From contig NZ_RQVR01000001.1 in assembly GCF_003865365.1 (NCBI RefSeq), positions 125,118-189,117 of the forward strand: a DNA stretch of 64,000 nt, written 5' to 3'. Of this stretch, positions 54,679 to 63,916 are shown in pieces. The stretch's first letter is position 1; each line of letters opens with the position of its first letter. A model generated the notes under the pieces. The model did not search any database and had not been told where the DNA came from. It worked only from the letters and a program-made list of their open reading frames with translations. The translations under genes and the position numbers were made by a program. Source of the DNA: Flavobacterium macacae. GTDB taxonomy: Bacteria > Bacteroidota > Bacteroidia > Flavobacteriales > Flavobacteriaceae.

Positions 54679-55347
54679 ATGCTTACCTTTTTTAAAAAAT
54701 ATAGGATTTTCTTTATTATCTTTTTCGTTCTTTCTGCAATAATCCTTACTCTTTTTTATTCTGCCTTAAAACCATCAAAAAAGTTAAAAATTTTCAATCC
54801 GGCTGATGTGAATCCAGAACTGGTGGATACAACTGTTCAATATGTAAAAAAATACCACACGATCGATGATTTTTCTTTCACCAACCAAAACGGAAAAACA
54901 ATCACCCAAAAAGATTATGAGGGAAAAATATATGTAGCTGATTTTTTCTTTACAACGTGTCCTTCCATTTGTGTTCCAATGGGTGAAAATATGGCGTGGT
55001 TACAAGATCAGATTAAAGACAATCCGAACATAATGTTACTTTCACACACCGTAATGCCTGATATTGACACACCCGAAGTTTTAAAAGCCTACGCTGAAGA
55101 AAAAGGTGTTATTGATAGCAAATGGAACTTGGTTACTGGTAAAAAAGAAGACATCTATTTCATTGCCCGAAAATCTTATTTAGCCGTAAAAACCTCAAAT
55201 TCAAGTGAATTATATGATATGGTTCACACCGAAAATTTTATTTTGGTCGATGCAAAAAAGAGAATTCGCGGTTTTTATGACGGAACTAAATTAGAAGAAG
55301 TGAAACGTTTATTAGAAGATATTCGCTTTTTAGATTCTGAAGAATAA
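54679..55347 (+). CDS. SCO family copper-binding protein
   Basis: This 222-aa protein has an N-terminal anchor (FFIIFFVLSAIILTLFYS). The thioredoxin-like SCO motif is TTCPSICVPMGENM, with two Cys, and the later ligand is His in MVHTENFILVD. It would deliver copper to, or maintain the thiols of, cytochrome oxidase. Confidence 0.92.
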   Translation: MLTFFKKYRIFFIIFFVLSAIILTLFYSALKPSKKLKIFNPADVNPELVDTTVQYVKKYHTIDDFSFTNQNGKTITQKDYEGKIYVADFFFTTCPSICVPMGENMAWLQDQIKDNPNIMLLSHTVMPDIDTPEVLKAYAEEKGVIDSKWNLVTGKKEDIYFIARKSYLAVKTSNSSELYDMVHTENFILVDAKKRIRGFYDGTKLEEVKRLLEDIRFLDSEE

Positions 55348-55380
55348 AATTTAATTGATTTAAAATTTAGTGTTTCATTT

Positions 55381-55974
55381 TTAAAACTTTTTATCTTTAA
55401 AATAAAACAATTTATCTTCGTCGCTGATTTCTCTCAAAACTTTACACGGATTTCCGACTGCAATCACGTTATCTGGAATATCTTTAGTGACCACACTTCC
55501 TGAACCGATAATGGTGTTATTGCCTATCGAAACTCCAGGATTGACAACCACATTTCCTCCAATCCAAACGTTGTTTCCAATCGTTATCGGAAATGCATAT
55601 TCAATTCCGGTATTTCTCATTTCGGGATGAATTGGATGGCCAGCTGTTAAAATGCTGACATTTGGCGCAAACATCACATTATCGCCAATTTTTACTTCGG
55701 CGCAATCTAAAATGGTACAGTTATAATTACTGTAGAAATTTTTTCCAACAGAAATATTATAGCCATAATCACAACGAAATGGGGGTTCGATATAAAATCC
55801 TTTTTCTGTTTTGCCGAAGAGTTTTTTTATTATTTCTGATCTAAATTTTAGTTCCTTCGGATGTGAATTATTGAATTCAAAAACCAATTCCTTAGCATTT
55901 TGTCTTTCTGTAAAAAGTTCTTTTCCATTCGCCAGATAAGGCTGCCCCGAAATCATTTTTTCTTTTTCTGTCAT
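55381..55974 (-). CDS. Maltose O-acetyltransferase-type (hexapeptide repeat) enzyme
   Basis: The start at 55974 (TEKEKMISGQPYLANGKEL) matches the family start. The 197-aa protein has left-handed beta-helix hexapeptide repeats: FMAPNVSI-type turns, GNNVWIGGNVVVNPGVSIGN and GSGSVVTKDIPDNVIAVGNP. It acetylates a sugar or nodulation-type acceptor using acetyl-CoA. Confidence 0.92.
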   Translation of the reverse strand: MTEKEKMISGQPYLANGKELFTERQNAKELVFEFNNSHPKELKFRSEIIKKLFGKTEKGFYIEPPFRCDYGYNISVGKNFYSNYNCTILDCAEVKIGDNVMFAPNVSILTAGHPIHPEMRNTGIEYAFPITIGNNVWIGGNVVVNPGVSIGNNTIIGSGSVVTKDIPDNVIAVGNPCKVLREISDEDKLFYFKDKKF

Positions 55975-55998
55975 TATAATTATTTTTTTGGACTCCAT

Positions 55999-56685
55999 TT
56001 AAAGCGGATTTCCATTGCCGTCTGTGGTCAATACTTCGCTCATATAATCAAAAAAAGGACGCATATTTTTAAATGCAAGATTTACTTCGTCTGTAAATTT
56101 TGGAGCTAAAACTTCTTTATCCGTAAATTTTTTAACCAATATAAATTGCTTGAATCGAAGCAAATCAATCGCTTTGTCATCGGCATTAAACCTTTTGGAG
56201 TTGTTTTTAATTGCTCGCCTTGCAGTGATCCAAAAGTAGTTTTAAATTCTTTGCTTTTTAAAATAACTCGCAACTCGCTAGAATCTCGACTGATCTCATC
56301 ACGAACCCGTTTTAAATCTTCTGTATTTGGCCCAAAAAAAACCTCCAGCAACAAACGTATTTCCGGGTTCAATATGAAAATAATAACCACCTCTTCTTTC
56401 TTATGTAGCTCTTGAAAAACCGCCACTCCAGTTGTTTTTATAGGGAATTTTTTCTTTTGAAAATCGGGTATCTCGGTAAATTCTGTGTAAACTTTTTTTA
56501 CCAGAAGCTGTTTCGATTACATCATGTATGCTTAATTTTTCCAACAATCCATCTGCAAAAGAAACCATTGATTCAAGCTGTTTTTGATATTCGCTTTTAT
56601 TGGTATCAAACCAGTCTTTATTATTGTTTTCTTTCAGATTTTTTAAAAATACAATGGTTGCTTCAGGAATTATTGGATTTGACAT
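55999..56685 (-). pseudogene. DUF2461 gene with a nonsense codon and two frameshifts
   Basis: The region reads as a complete DUF2461 protein of about 228 residues: NNNKDWFDTNKSEYQ, IYRDTRFSKEKIPYKNNW, then after a TAA codon (56401-56403) the same frame continues RRGGYYFHIEPGNTF. An extra base in a run of eight A (56334-56341, + strand) shifts the frame to FFGPNTEDLKRVRDEI. A missing base near 56188 restores it to NADDKAIDLL...GNGNPL with a stop at 55999. Either decay or assembly error explains it. Confidence 0.82.
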
Positions 56686-56757
56686 TGACCTTATTTTTTA
56701 GTTTGGAAACACGTAAAGCGAAGATACTATTTTAATTTTTTTTAAAATTTAAACACC

Positions 56758-56790
56758 ACAAAAAAAGGGCATTGTATTGCTACAATGCCC
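56758..56790 (-). terminator. Terminator of the glycine-zipper gene
   Basis: GGGCATTGTA and TACAATGCCC form a perfect 10-base stem around TTGC; on the minus strand a T-run follows. Confidence 0.85.
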
Positions 56791-56817
56791 AAAATAAACA
56801 AATTTATTTTTGATTTA

Positions 56818-57249
56818 TTATTTCTTTTTTCCATCAATGATTGCTCCAGTACCTGCACCAACTGCAGCACCTGCCAAACCACCAATAATTGCGCCTTCTG
56901 CTTTTTTCTTAGAAACTGCTGCTCCGGTAATTGCTCCGGCTCCAGCTCCAATCACGGCTCCTTTTGCAGTTCCGCTCCATCCTTTTTTCTTTTGTTCTGC
57001 GGTAACTGGCGCCGCATTATTTGCAGAAGCATTTGCAACTCTTTGTGCTGCAGCTGCGTCTTTTTGAGCAATTATGGCATTCATCGAATCTACTGTTTTT
57101 TGTTTTGCCAATGCTTCTTTTTCAACTTTCATGACCGCTTTAATCGAATCTAATTCTCTTTGCTGGTCTAATGCCACTTTTTCTGCGGCCGTGTCTCTAC
57201 AAGATGTAAAAACAAACGCTACAACTGCTATATAAAGTACTCTTTTCAT
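56818..57249 (-). CDS. Glycine-zipper lipoprotein
   Basis: This 143-aa protein has lipobox FVFTSC (Cys near 17), a charged coiled-coil segment and a C-terminal GAVIGAGAGAITGAAVSKKK plus GGLAGAAVGAGTGAIIDG. The Gly-x-x-x-Gly pattern is typical of glycine-zipper (YMGG-like) membrane-inserting proteins. It has its own terminator. Confidence 0.85.
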   Translation of the reverse strand: MKRVLYIAVVAFVFTSCRDTAAEKVALDQQRELDSIKAVMKVEKEALAKQKTVDSMNAIIAQKDAAAAQRVANASANNAAPVTAEQKKKGWSGTAKGAVIGAGAGAITGAAVSKKKAEGAIIGGLAGAAVGAGTGAIIDGKKK

Positions 57250-57458
57250 GATATTTCTTTTTAAGATTATAATTTTTAAAGGTAAGCTTATTCAGCACAC
57301 CGAAGCTTATATTATTCCTTTTTTATATTATAAAAACTAGAGGTACAATGATGCCACTCTTGAATTTGTATAAACAATTTTCTTAATGCTGTAAGACATA
57401 ACCATTTGATAATCTGCAATTTTGCAATACAATAAAATTTTAAAAAAAGACAGGGATT

Positions 57459-57842
57459 ATGAAGTTGAGAAACAAAAAAAAAATCGAATTACACAATTAT
57501 GTAGATTATAGTATTGGCGCACTCTTATTATTTTCCCCAACATTATTTTCGTTAGAGTCAAAATCGATTGAAAGCAAAATCATTCTTACTATTGGTTTGT
57601 CCGTTATTTTATTGAATTTAATTACGACGCACCGTCTTGGTCTTGCCAAAATTTTAAATAAAAAAGCACACTTAAAAGTTGATTTGTTTCTTGGATGGTT
57701 TTTGGCTGTTTCACCGTTTTTATTTGGCTTTTTTGGCACTGTTCTTTTACCGCATTTTTTAATTGGATGCATCCTGATTTTGAATAGTTTTTCACCGCTA
57801 TCTCAAAAAAAGAAAAAATATTCAAATGCTTTAATAAATTAA
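57459..57842 (+). CDS. Small membrane protein (SPW-repeat-like)
   Basis: This 127-aa protein has four hydrophobic segments. Its paired patterns YSIGALLLFSPTLFS and FLGWFLAVSPFLFGFF resemble the SPW repeat of small membrane proteins. It is flanked by long AT-rich gaps and appears monocistronic. Confidence 0.72.
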   Translation: MKLRNKKKIELHNYVDYSIGALLLFSPTLFSLESKSIESKIILTIGLSVILLNLITTHRLGLAKILNKKAHLKVDLFLGWFLAVSPFLFGFFGTVLLPHFLIGCILILNSFSPLSQKKKKYSNALIN

Positions 57843-58092
57843 TTTTTAGAAATTTATTAATATCCATAATGATAAAATAAGCTTAAAAAGTATTTGTGTC
57901 TGTTGTTTTTATTCAATTGTTAATAGATTATATTTCTTTCAGTACATGTAATTATCATCTAATTTTTTTTAATTCCTATGTTTATAAACCCAAATAAAAC
58001 ATAAAATAATTCTCACAATTAGTATTATTTGCATATTTGCTCCATCCCCAATTACTTTGGAAACACAATCTTGTAAATAAAAAATTATTCTG

Positions 58093-58839
58093 ATGAAAGA
58101 AAAATTACTAACTCTCCTACTTGTATTTACTTCTTTTTTAAGTTTTTCTCAAACGAATAAAGTCATAAAAGGAAATATCAAAAGTGACAATTTTGATTTA
58201 AAAGGAATTGAAGTCATCAATCAAACCACTCAAGAAATAACGGTTTCAGATAATTTTGGAAACTTTTCAATCACGGGAAAAGACAAAGATGTACTTGTAT
58301 TTTATGGCTCTGAATATACTTCCTACAGTCTTACGCTCAACGCAAAAATAATTTCTGAATCTGAAATCAAAGTTTCTTTAGAAAAAAAAGCAATTCAAAT
58401 CGAAGAGGTCATCATTGAAAGAGAAGATGCTTGGTCAGCAGATTATTTACAACAAATTATAAACAAAAGATACATCAGTGACGGGCAATCTGCAATAAAA
58501 AATCAAACAATTTATGAGGGTTCTATCACAGATGGTATGGACATTGTGGCTATTGGGAAAAAAATTGGAAAATTATTTAAAAAGAAAAAAGAAAAAGAAG
58601 CAATGCCTGCTTTGCCCTTTACTGATTATGTAACAGCCAGTTTCAACCAACAGTTTTTTGAAGAAACTTTAAAAATAAAACCAGACGAAATGCTTTTATT
58701 CTTAGAATTTTGCGAAGCTGACCCAAAATCACAAACGATTTCTGAAACCAACAATACTTTAGCGACTATGGATTTTTTGATTTTAAAAAACAAGGAATTC
58801 CAGAAAATCAACCGAATATTAAACGCACAAAAACCATAA
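58093..58839 (+). CDS. Exported protein with CarboxypepD_reg-like domain
   Basis: This 248-aa protein has a signal peptide (KEKLLTLLLVFTSFLSFSQ). A CarboxypepD_reg-like domain follows (VIKGNIKSDNFDLKGIEVINQ, VSDNFGNFSI), as in the N-terminus of many SusC-type receptors. Its remainder is a unique helical domain. No TonB receptor barrel follows. It is likely a small periplasmic or outer-membrane protein. Confidence 0.8.
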   Translation: MKEKLLTLLLVFTSFLSFSQTNKVIKGNIKSDNFDLKGIEVINQTTQEITVSDNFGNFSITGKDKDVLVFYGSEYTSYSLTLNAKIISESEIKVSLEKKAIQIEEVIIEREDAWSADYLQQIINKRYISDGQSAIKNQTIYEGSITDGMDIVAIGKKIGKLFKKKKEKEAMPALPFTDYVTASFNQQFFEETLKIKPDEMLLFLEFCEADPKSQTISETNNTLATMDFLILKNKEFQKINRILNAQKP

Positions 58840-59021
58840 AAACCAACTTCCTTAAATCTTAAATATGATCGGTTTGATGAAATGGTCTTATCAAGCATTT
58901 TGTATTATATACATATGCTAACTTTAAAACTTTTTAGAAACTAAGTCATTAACTATCGTTTCAGTAAAGACTTTAAGGCTTTTTTAGTATTTCAGCGCCT
59001 GATAGCCAAAAATAAAATCCT

Positions 59022-59029
59022 TACTTTTG
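59022..59029 (+). promoter_or_regulatory. -7 box of the feo operon
   Basis: TACTTTTG matches TAnnTTTG, 28 bases before the feoA start; no good TTG -33 element, a weak spot where a regulator could act. Confidence 0.5.
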
Positions 59030-59056
59030 CAATCTAAATTCAATCTAAATTAAGAC

Positions 59057-59287
59057 TTGGAAACACTAGCAGAACTCAAAATTGGCCAAAAAGCACTCAT
59101 CATTGATTTAAATAGTGACAGTATTCCTTTAAAATTGTTGGAAATGGGCTGTCTTCCTGGAAATACCATTGAAATATTACAAGTTGCTCCGCTCGGAGAT
59201 CCTATTTATATTAATGTAAATGACAGTTTTGTTGCCATAAGAAAAGAGACTGCCCAAGAAATAAGTGTTGAAATTTTGAATTCTTAA
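59057..59287 (+). CDS. feoA: FeoA ferrous iron transport protein
   Basis: This 76-aa SH3-like protein has the FeoA pattern: LAELKIGQKALI, LKLLEMGCLPGNTIEILQ and PIYINVNDSFVAIRKETA. The start is TTG, as there is no ATG between the promoter and the conserved N-terminus. It ends 2 bases before feoB. Confidence 0.93.
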   Translation: METLAELKIGQKALIIDLNSDSIPLKLLEMGCLPGNTIEILQVAPLGDPIYINVNDSFVAIRKETAQEISVEILNS

Positions 59288-59289
59288 TT

Positions 59290-61395
59290 ATGAGCCATAA
59301 AAATTTAAAAGTTGCCTTAATTGGTAATCCAAATACTGGAAAAACCTCTGTTTTTAACCAATTAACCGGCTTGAAACAGCAAGTTGGCAATTATCCCGGA
59401 ATTACTGTTGAAAAGAAAATCGGCTATTGCAAGCTGAACGAAAACACTAAAGCAACCATTCTTGATTTACCTGGAACGTACAGCTTAAATGCAAGTTCTA
59501 TTGACGAAAACGTGGTTATCGAACTACTGTTAAATCGAAATGATCCAAATTTTCCAGAAGTGGCTGTCGTGGTTACCGAAGTTGAAAATTTAAAGAGAAA
59601 CCTATTACTTTTTACACAAATAAAAGATCTTGAAATTCCAACAATCTTGGCAATTAATATGTCAGACCGTATGGATTTTAAGGGAATCTCTCTAGATATT
59701 CCTCATTTAGAAAAAGAATTGAATACCAAAATTGCCTTAATCAGTTCTAGAAAAAACATCGGATTAGATAATTTAAAAGAATTAATTGCCAATTCCCAAG
59801 AGCTTTCTACGAAACCTTGTTTAAATGCGTCAAGTATTGATCCGGCTTATTTTGACGGACTTCGCAACGCTTTTCCAAAAGAATTACTTTACAAATTATG
59901 GCTTGTTATTACGCAAGACGTGAATTTTGGAAATTTACAGCGAAATGAAATTGAAGAAAAATCTTTTGCAAAACCAGCCTCTGAGCTGAAGAAAATGCAA
60001 CAGAAAGAAACCATAAAAAGATACCAATTTATAAATGATGTCTTAAAAGTAGGTTACATTGTTGACAGTTCAAAAGCCAAAGGAATTCGTGCTGTTTTAG
60101 ATAAAATCTTAATGCACAAAGTCTTCGGATATTTTATCTTTTTCGGTATTTTGATGCTTATTTTCCAATCGGTTTTTTCTTGGTCAGGCATTCCAATGGA
60201 TTTTATTGACGAATCTTTTGCCAAGTTAAGTTCTTGGACAAAAACAGCAATGCCACCCGGTCTTTTAACCGAATTAATTTCAGAAGGAATCATTCCGGGA
60301 ATAGGCGGTGTCGTTATTTTCATTCCGCAAATCGCCTTCCTTTTTCTCTTTATTTCGATCTTAGAAGAGAGCGGTTATATGAGTCGCGTCGTTTTTCTTA
60401 TGGATAAAATTATGCGAAGATTTGGCTTGAGCGGTAAAAGCGTGGTGCCTTTAATTTCAGGAACTGCTTGTGCGATTCCGGCAATTATGGCGGCTCGAAA
60501 TATTGAAAATTGGAAAGAACGTTTGATTACCATTTTAGTCACACCCTTCACGACTTGTTCCGCAAGATTGCCGGTTTTTGCCATCTTAATTTCTTTGGTA
60601 ATTCCAGACGAAAAAGTCTTAGGTTTCATAAATTTACAAGGATTAACCTTGATGATTTTATATCTTTTAGGTTTTGGAATGGCTATTTTCTCCGCTTATC
60701 TTTTAAATAAAATTTTAAAATTTAAGTCAAAATCTTACTTTGTAGTAGAAATGCCCAATTACAGAATGCCGTTATTTAAAAATGTAGCCATAAACGTAAT
60801 CGAAAAAACGAAAGCCTTTGTTTTTGGAGCCGGAAAAATCATTTTAGCACTTTCAATAATTCTTTGGTTTTTAGGTTCACACGGACCTGGAGCAAATTTT
60901 GAAAACGCAGAGCAGATTGTTACTGAAATGCCTCAAAATAAAGAAATTCACGATGAAGTGTTACAAGATGAAATTGCTTCTTTTCAGTTAGAAAACTCTT
61001 ATATCGGAATCATTGGAAAAGGAATTGAGCCTGTAATTCGTCCTTTAGGATATGATTGGAAAATCGGAATTGCTGTCGTAACTTCGTTTGCGGCAAGAGA
61101 AGTTTTTGTGGGAACTTTAGCCACCATTTATAATGTTGGAAGCCACAGCGAAGAAGAATTGACCATTAAAAATAGAATGGAAGCCGAAGTAAATCCTGTT
61201 ACAGGAGAAAAGGTTTTCAATTTTGCCACCGGAATATCATTGTTGCTCTTTTATTCCTTCGCGATGCAATGCATCAGTACACTCGCGATAACTAAAAAAG
61301 AAACAAATTCTTGGAAATGGCCTATGATTCAATTGGGCTTTATGACAGTTTTTGCGTATGTCACTTCTTTAATTGCCTATCAATTACTAAAATAA
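59290..61395 (+). CDS. feoB: FeoB ferrous iron transporter
   Basis: This 701-aa protein has a GTPase domain with G1 GNPNTGKTSVFN, G2 NYPGITVEKK, G3 DLPGTYSLN and G4 NMSD. The membrane part carries Cys in GTACAIPA and TTCSARLPVF, which are the FeoB gate motifs. It imports ferrous iron through the inner membrane. Confidence 0.96.
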   Translation: MSHKNLKVALIGNPNTGKTSVFNQLTGLKQQVGNYPGITVEKKIGYCKLNENTKATILDLPGTYSLNASSIDENVVIELLLNRNDPNFPEVAVVVTEVENLKRNLLLFTQIKDLEIPTILAINMSDRMDFKGISLDIPHLEKELNTKIALISSRKNIGLDNLKELIANSQELSTKPCLNASSIDPAYFDGLRNAFPKELLYKLWLVITQDVNFGNLQRNEIEEKSFAKPASELKKMQQKETIKRYQFINDVLKVGYIVDSSKAKGIRAVLDKILMHKVFGYFIFFGILMLIFQSVFSWSGIPMDFIDESFAKLSSWTKTAMPPGLLTELISEGIIPGIGGVVIFIPQIAFLFLFISILEESGYMSRVVFLMDKIMRRFGLSGKSVVPLISGTACAIPAIMAARNIENWKERLITILVTPFTTCSARLPVFAILISLVIPDEKVLGFINLQGLTLMILYLLGFGMAIFSAYLLNKILKFKSKSYFVVEMPNYRMPLFKNVAINVIEKTKAFVFGAGKIILALSIILWFLGSHGPGANFENAEQIVTEMPQNKEIHDEVLQDEIASFQLENSYIGIIGKGIEPVIRPLGYDWKIGIAVVTSFAAREVFVGTLATIYNVGSHSEEELTIKNRMEAEVNPVTGEKVFNFATGISLLLFYSFAMQCISTLAITKKETNSWKWPMIQLGFMTVFAYVTSLIAYQLLK

Positions 61396-61399
61396 ATTT

Positions 61400-62218
61400 A
61401 TGAAAAAGACCCTGATTTTACTGGCAGTTTTAAGTTTTTTATCAGGGTTTTCTCAAAATAAATTAGGGAATTCAAAATCACAATTGAATACAACTAATTC
61501 AACAGGTTCTAAAAAAATTTCAGCATCTGCATCTTCTTCATCAAATGATGACAGTCCCTTTTTAGGTTTTTTTGGAGAAGTTTTAGTTTTTATTCCGGTT
61601 GCAGTTTTCAAATATGGAATTATCGGAGATTACAATAAAGAAGATCATTTATACAATACATTAACTCCCCATCCTTTTTATCAAGAAGCAAAAGGAAATT
61701 ATACCGAAATGGATTCTGTGGGAAGAAGACAGCTTCGTTTTGATATCGAAAACACTATTCTTTACGGCAACAGTTCTTTATTTGGAAATCATTTACAAGC
61801 TAAATTTCGGCCTTTCCAATATTTTTATTTAGAAGGAGATTACCGTCAATTATATGAATATGATGCTTTTGACGAAAATTATGACCGACTGTCTATGTTT
61901 AATTTCAACTTCGGTTACGACCGAATTCGTTTTGAAAAATTTAATTTTGGCTGGACACTTGGCTCAACTTACGTTGGAAACGAAGTCAGAAAAGCGGGAT
62001 TTTCTTATGGTTTAAACACAGATTATTTTTTGACCAAGAAAATAAGTTTTGGTGCTTCTGCAAAATGGTCGCGCATCAATCAAAATCCGGTAAATGCTTT
62101 TAAAATTCAAAGTCGTTACCACAAAGAAAATTATTTTCTGAGCATCAATTATGAACATTTGAAAATAGCTTCGCCCGTTTATAATTTTGTTGGCATTGGT
62201 GCAGGTATTTATTTTTAA
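61400..62218 (+). CDS. Envelope protein of unknown function in the feo operon
   Basis: This 272-aa protein has a signal peptide (KKTLILLAVLSFLSGFSQ) and a Ser/Asn-rich linker. Amphipathic strands with regular aromatic residues follow (FYLEGDYRQLYEY, FGWTLGSTYVGNE, YHKENYFLSINYEHL), ending in Phe. This suggests a small outer-membrane beta-barrel. It lies 4 bases after feoB and 9 bases before the Cys-rich gene, so it is probably linked to iron uptake. Family not recognised. Confidence 0.8.
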   Translation: MKKTLILLAVLSFLSGFSQNKLGNSKSQLNTTNSTGSKKISASASSSSNDDSPFLGFFGEVLVFIPVAVFKYGIIGDYNKEDHLYNTLTPHPFYQEAKGNYTEMDSVGRRQLRFDIENTILYGNSSLFGNHLQAKFRPFQYFYLEGDYRQLYEYDAFDENYDRLSMFNFNFGYDRIRFEKFNFGWTLGSTYVGNEVRKAGFSYGLNTDYFLTKKISFGASAKWSRINQNPVNAFKIQSRYHKENYFLSINYEHLKIASPVYNFVGIGAGIYF

Positions 62219-62227
62219 CTTTGTAAA

Positions 62228-62356
62228 ATGGACATACAATCAATCATAGCTTATTTCTTAGTCATTGCCGCTGCTGTTTTTTTAGTGAAGAAATTCTTTT
62301 GGAAAAAAAAGAAAAAAGCAGACGGTTGTGGCGGTGACGATTGTGGCTGTCATTAA
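62228..62356 (+). CDS. FeoB-associated Cys-rich membrane protein (42 aa)
   Basis: The 42-residue protein has one membrane helix (IQSIIAYFLVIAAAVFLVKK), a Lys-rich stretch and a C-terminal DGCGGDDCGCH with three Cys and one His. This layout is known in the FeoB-associated Cys-rich (FeoC-like) small proteins. Its last 4 bases overlap the converging ZIP gene. Confidence 0.88.
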   Translation: MDIQSIIAYFLVIAAAVFLVKKFFWKKKKKADGCGGDDCGCH

Positions 62357-63171
62357 CCCAAAGCCACGTCGAGCATCATCATGACTACAAAACCCCCAAT
62401 AAAACCAAGCGTTGCAATATCTGTATTTTTATCTTGTTGCGTTTCAGGAATCACTTCTTCAACGACCACAAAAATCATCGCACCAGCGGCAAAAGCCAAC
62501 GCATAAGGCAAAATTGGCGTAAAAAAAGTAATTGCAACAGCTCCAATTACACCCGCAATTGGCTCGACCAAAGCCGAAGACTGGCCATACATAAAACTTT
62601 TAGTGCGGCTCATTCCCATTCTTCGCAACGGCATTGAAACCGCAATTCCTTCTGGAAAATTCTGTATTCCAATACCAATGGCCAGAGTCAAGGCACCTGC
62701 AATGGAAGCTTCTGGAATTCCAGCGGCAACACCGCCAAACAGAACTCCTACAGCCAAACCTTCGGGAATATTGTGCAACGTGATGGCCAAAACCAGCAAA
62801 GTCGTTCGCTGCCACGGCGATTTTACGCCTTCCGTTTCTTGAAAATTAATATGCAAATGAGGCAATACTTTATCCAATCCAAAGAGAAAAAGAGCGCCCA
62901 GCACAAACCCAACGGCCGCCGGAATTACTTTTGTAAAGCCTTCGCCTTCGCTCATTTCAATTGCTGGAGCCAAAAGACTCCAGTAACTTGCGGCAACCAT
63001 CACGCCTCCCGTAAAACCAAGCATTCCATCAAGAACGGCACGGTTCATTGTTTTAAAGAAAAACACAAATGAGGCACCGAAAGCAGTCACAAACCAAGTA
63101 AAAAGCGTGGCATAAAGCGCCGCTAAAATGGGATCGATGCTTTGAAAATATTCAACTATGGATTCAAACAT
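62353..63171 (-). CDS. ZIP-family metal transporter
   Basis: This 272-aa protein has about eight membrane helices with the ZIP motifs in TM4, HNIPEGLAVG, and TM5, NFPEGIAVSMPLRRMG. The cytoplasmic loop carries HLHINFQ. Family members import Zn, Fe or Mn. The gene is followed upstream by a DtxR-type regulator with a 3-base gap. Confidence 0.93.
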   Translation of the reverse strand: MFESIVEYFQSIDPILAALYATLFTWFVTAFGASFVFFFKTMNRAVLDGMLGFTGGVMVAASYWSLLAPAIEMSEGEGFTKVIPAAVGFVLGALFLFGLDKVLPHLHINFQETEGVKSPWQRTTLLVLAITLHNIPEGLAVGVLFGGVAAGIPEASIAGALTLAIGIGIQNFPEGIAVSMPLRRMGMSRTKSFMYGQSSALVEPIAGVIGAVAITFFTPILPYALAFAAGAMIFVVVEEVIPETQQDKNTDIATLGFIGGFVVMMMLDVALG

Positions 63172-63174
63172 ATT

Positions 63175-63828
63175 TTAAATTGTTTTTACATACAGGTTGC
63201 TTGCAATTTTGTTTGAAATATTCATTTCGTTTTCATTCACTAAAACAATAAGAGAGGCGTCGAAGCTTTCTTTTTCTATAATTTCAAAGTTAGAGCCCAA
63301 TGCAATATGCTGTTTATCAAGATATTTCAAGAATTCAGACGAAGTATCTTTTACGCCAACACAAATTGATCTCTGCCCAATCTTCAAATCAGACAGCAAC
63401 TTTTTATCTATCTTTTTAATTTCTCCTTTCGCGTTCGGAATCGGGTCACCGTGAGGATCTTCCGTCGGAAAACCTAAAAAGGCGTCTAATTTATTAATCA
63501 ATTTTTCAGATTTAATATGTTCCAATTCTTCTGCGACATCGTGTACTTCATCCCAAGAAAAATCAAGCTTTTCCACTAAAAAAACTTCCCAAAGGCGGTG
63601 TTTTCGAACAATCATTTTTGCAGAATAAAGTCCGGTTTCTGTTAAAGTCACTCCTTGGTATTTTTGATATTCTACCAAACCTTTTTCTGCCAATTTTTTA
63701 ATCATATCGGTTACTGACGATGCTTTCGTTTCAATCATTTTCGCGATAGCATTGGTATTTACCCCTTTTTTTTGAAATAAGGATAAATGATAGATGGCTT
63801 TGATGTAATTTTCTTCAGAATAGGTCAT
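63175..63828 (-). CDS. DtxR/MntR-family metal-dependent regulator
   Basis: This 217-aa protein has an N-terminal winged helix (SVTDMIKKLAEKGLVEYQKYQGVTLTE) and a dimerisation/metal-binding domain with HRLWEVFLVEKL, then EVHDVAEELEH. The C-terminal FeoA-like SH3 domain follows. It is likely to control the ZIP transporter, itself and the divergent receptor through the palindrome at 63884. Confidence 0.92.
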   Translation of the reverse strand: MTYSEENYIKAIYHLSLFQKKGVNTNAIAKMIETKASSVTDMIKKLAEKGLVEYQKYQGVTLTETGLYSAKMIVRKHRLWEVFLVEKLDFSWDEVHDVAEELEHIKSEKLINKLDAFLGFPTEDPHGDPIPNAKGEIKKIDKKLLSDLKIGQRSICVGVKDTSSEFLKYLDKQHIALGSNFEIIEKESFDASLIVLVNENEMNISNKIASNLYVKTI

Positions 63829-63883
63829 TAACTGCTAAAATTTAGATATACAAATATATAAATTTTTTTCATTAAAAATTTAT

Positions 63884-63901
63884 TTTTAGATTTGTCTAAA
63901 A
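63884..63901. promoter_or_regulatory. DtxR-type palindromic operator
   Basis: TTTTAGA-TTTG-TCTAAAA has perfect 7-base arms in the space between the regulator and the divergent gene. The TAGTTTTG -7 box of that gene begins three bases further (63904-63911). Confidence 0.6.
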
Positions 63902-63916
63902 TTTAGTTTTGCTATT

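Noticed and set aside
56785..57153. A Cys-rich 122-codon plus-strand frame
   Set aside because: It is antisense to the glycine-zipper lipoprotein, and its Cys-rich content is caused by complementing Ala/Gly codons; it also begins inside that gene's terminator.
58930..58990. Fur-box-like or terminator-like inverted repeat before feoA
   Set aside because: AGTCATTAACT/AGTAAAGACT pairing is imperfect and no consensus Fur palindrome could be recognised.
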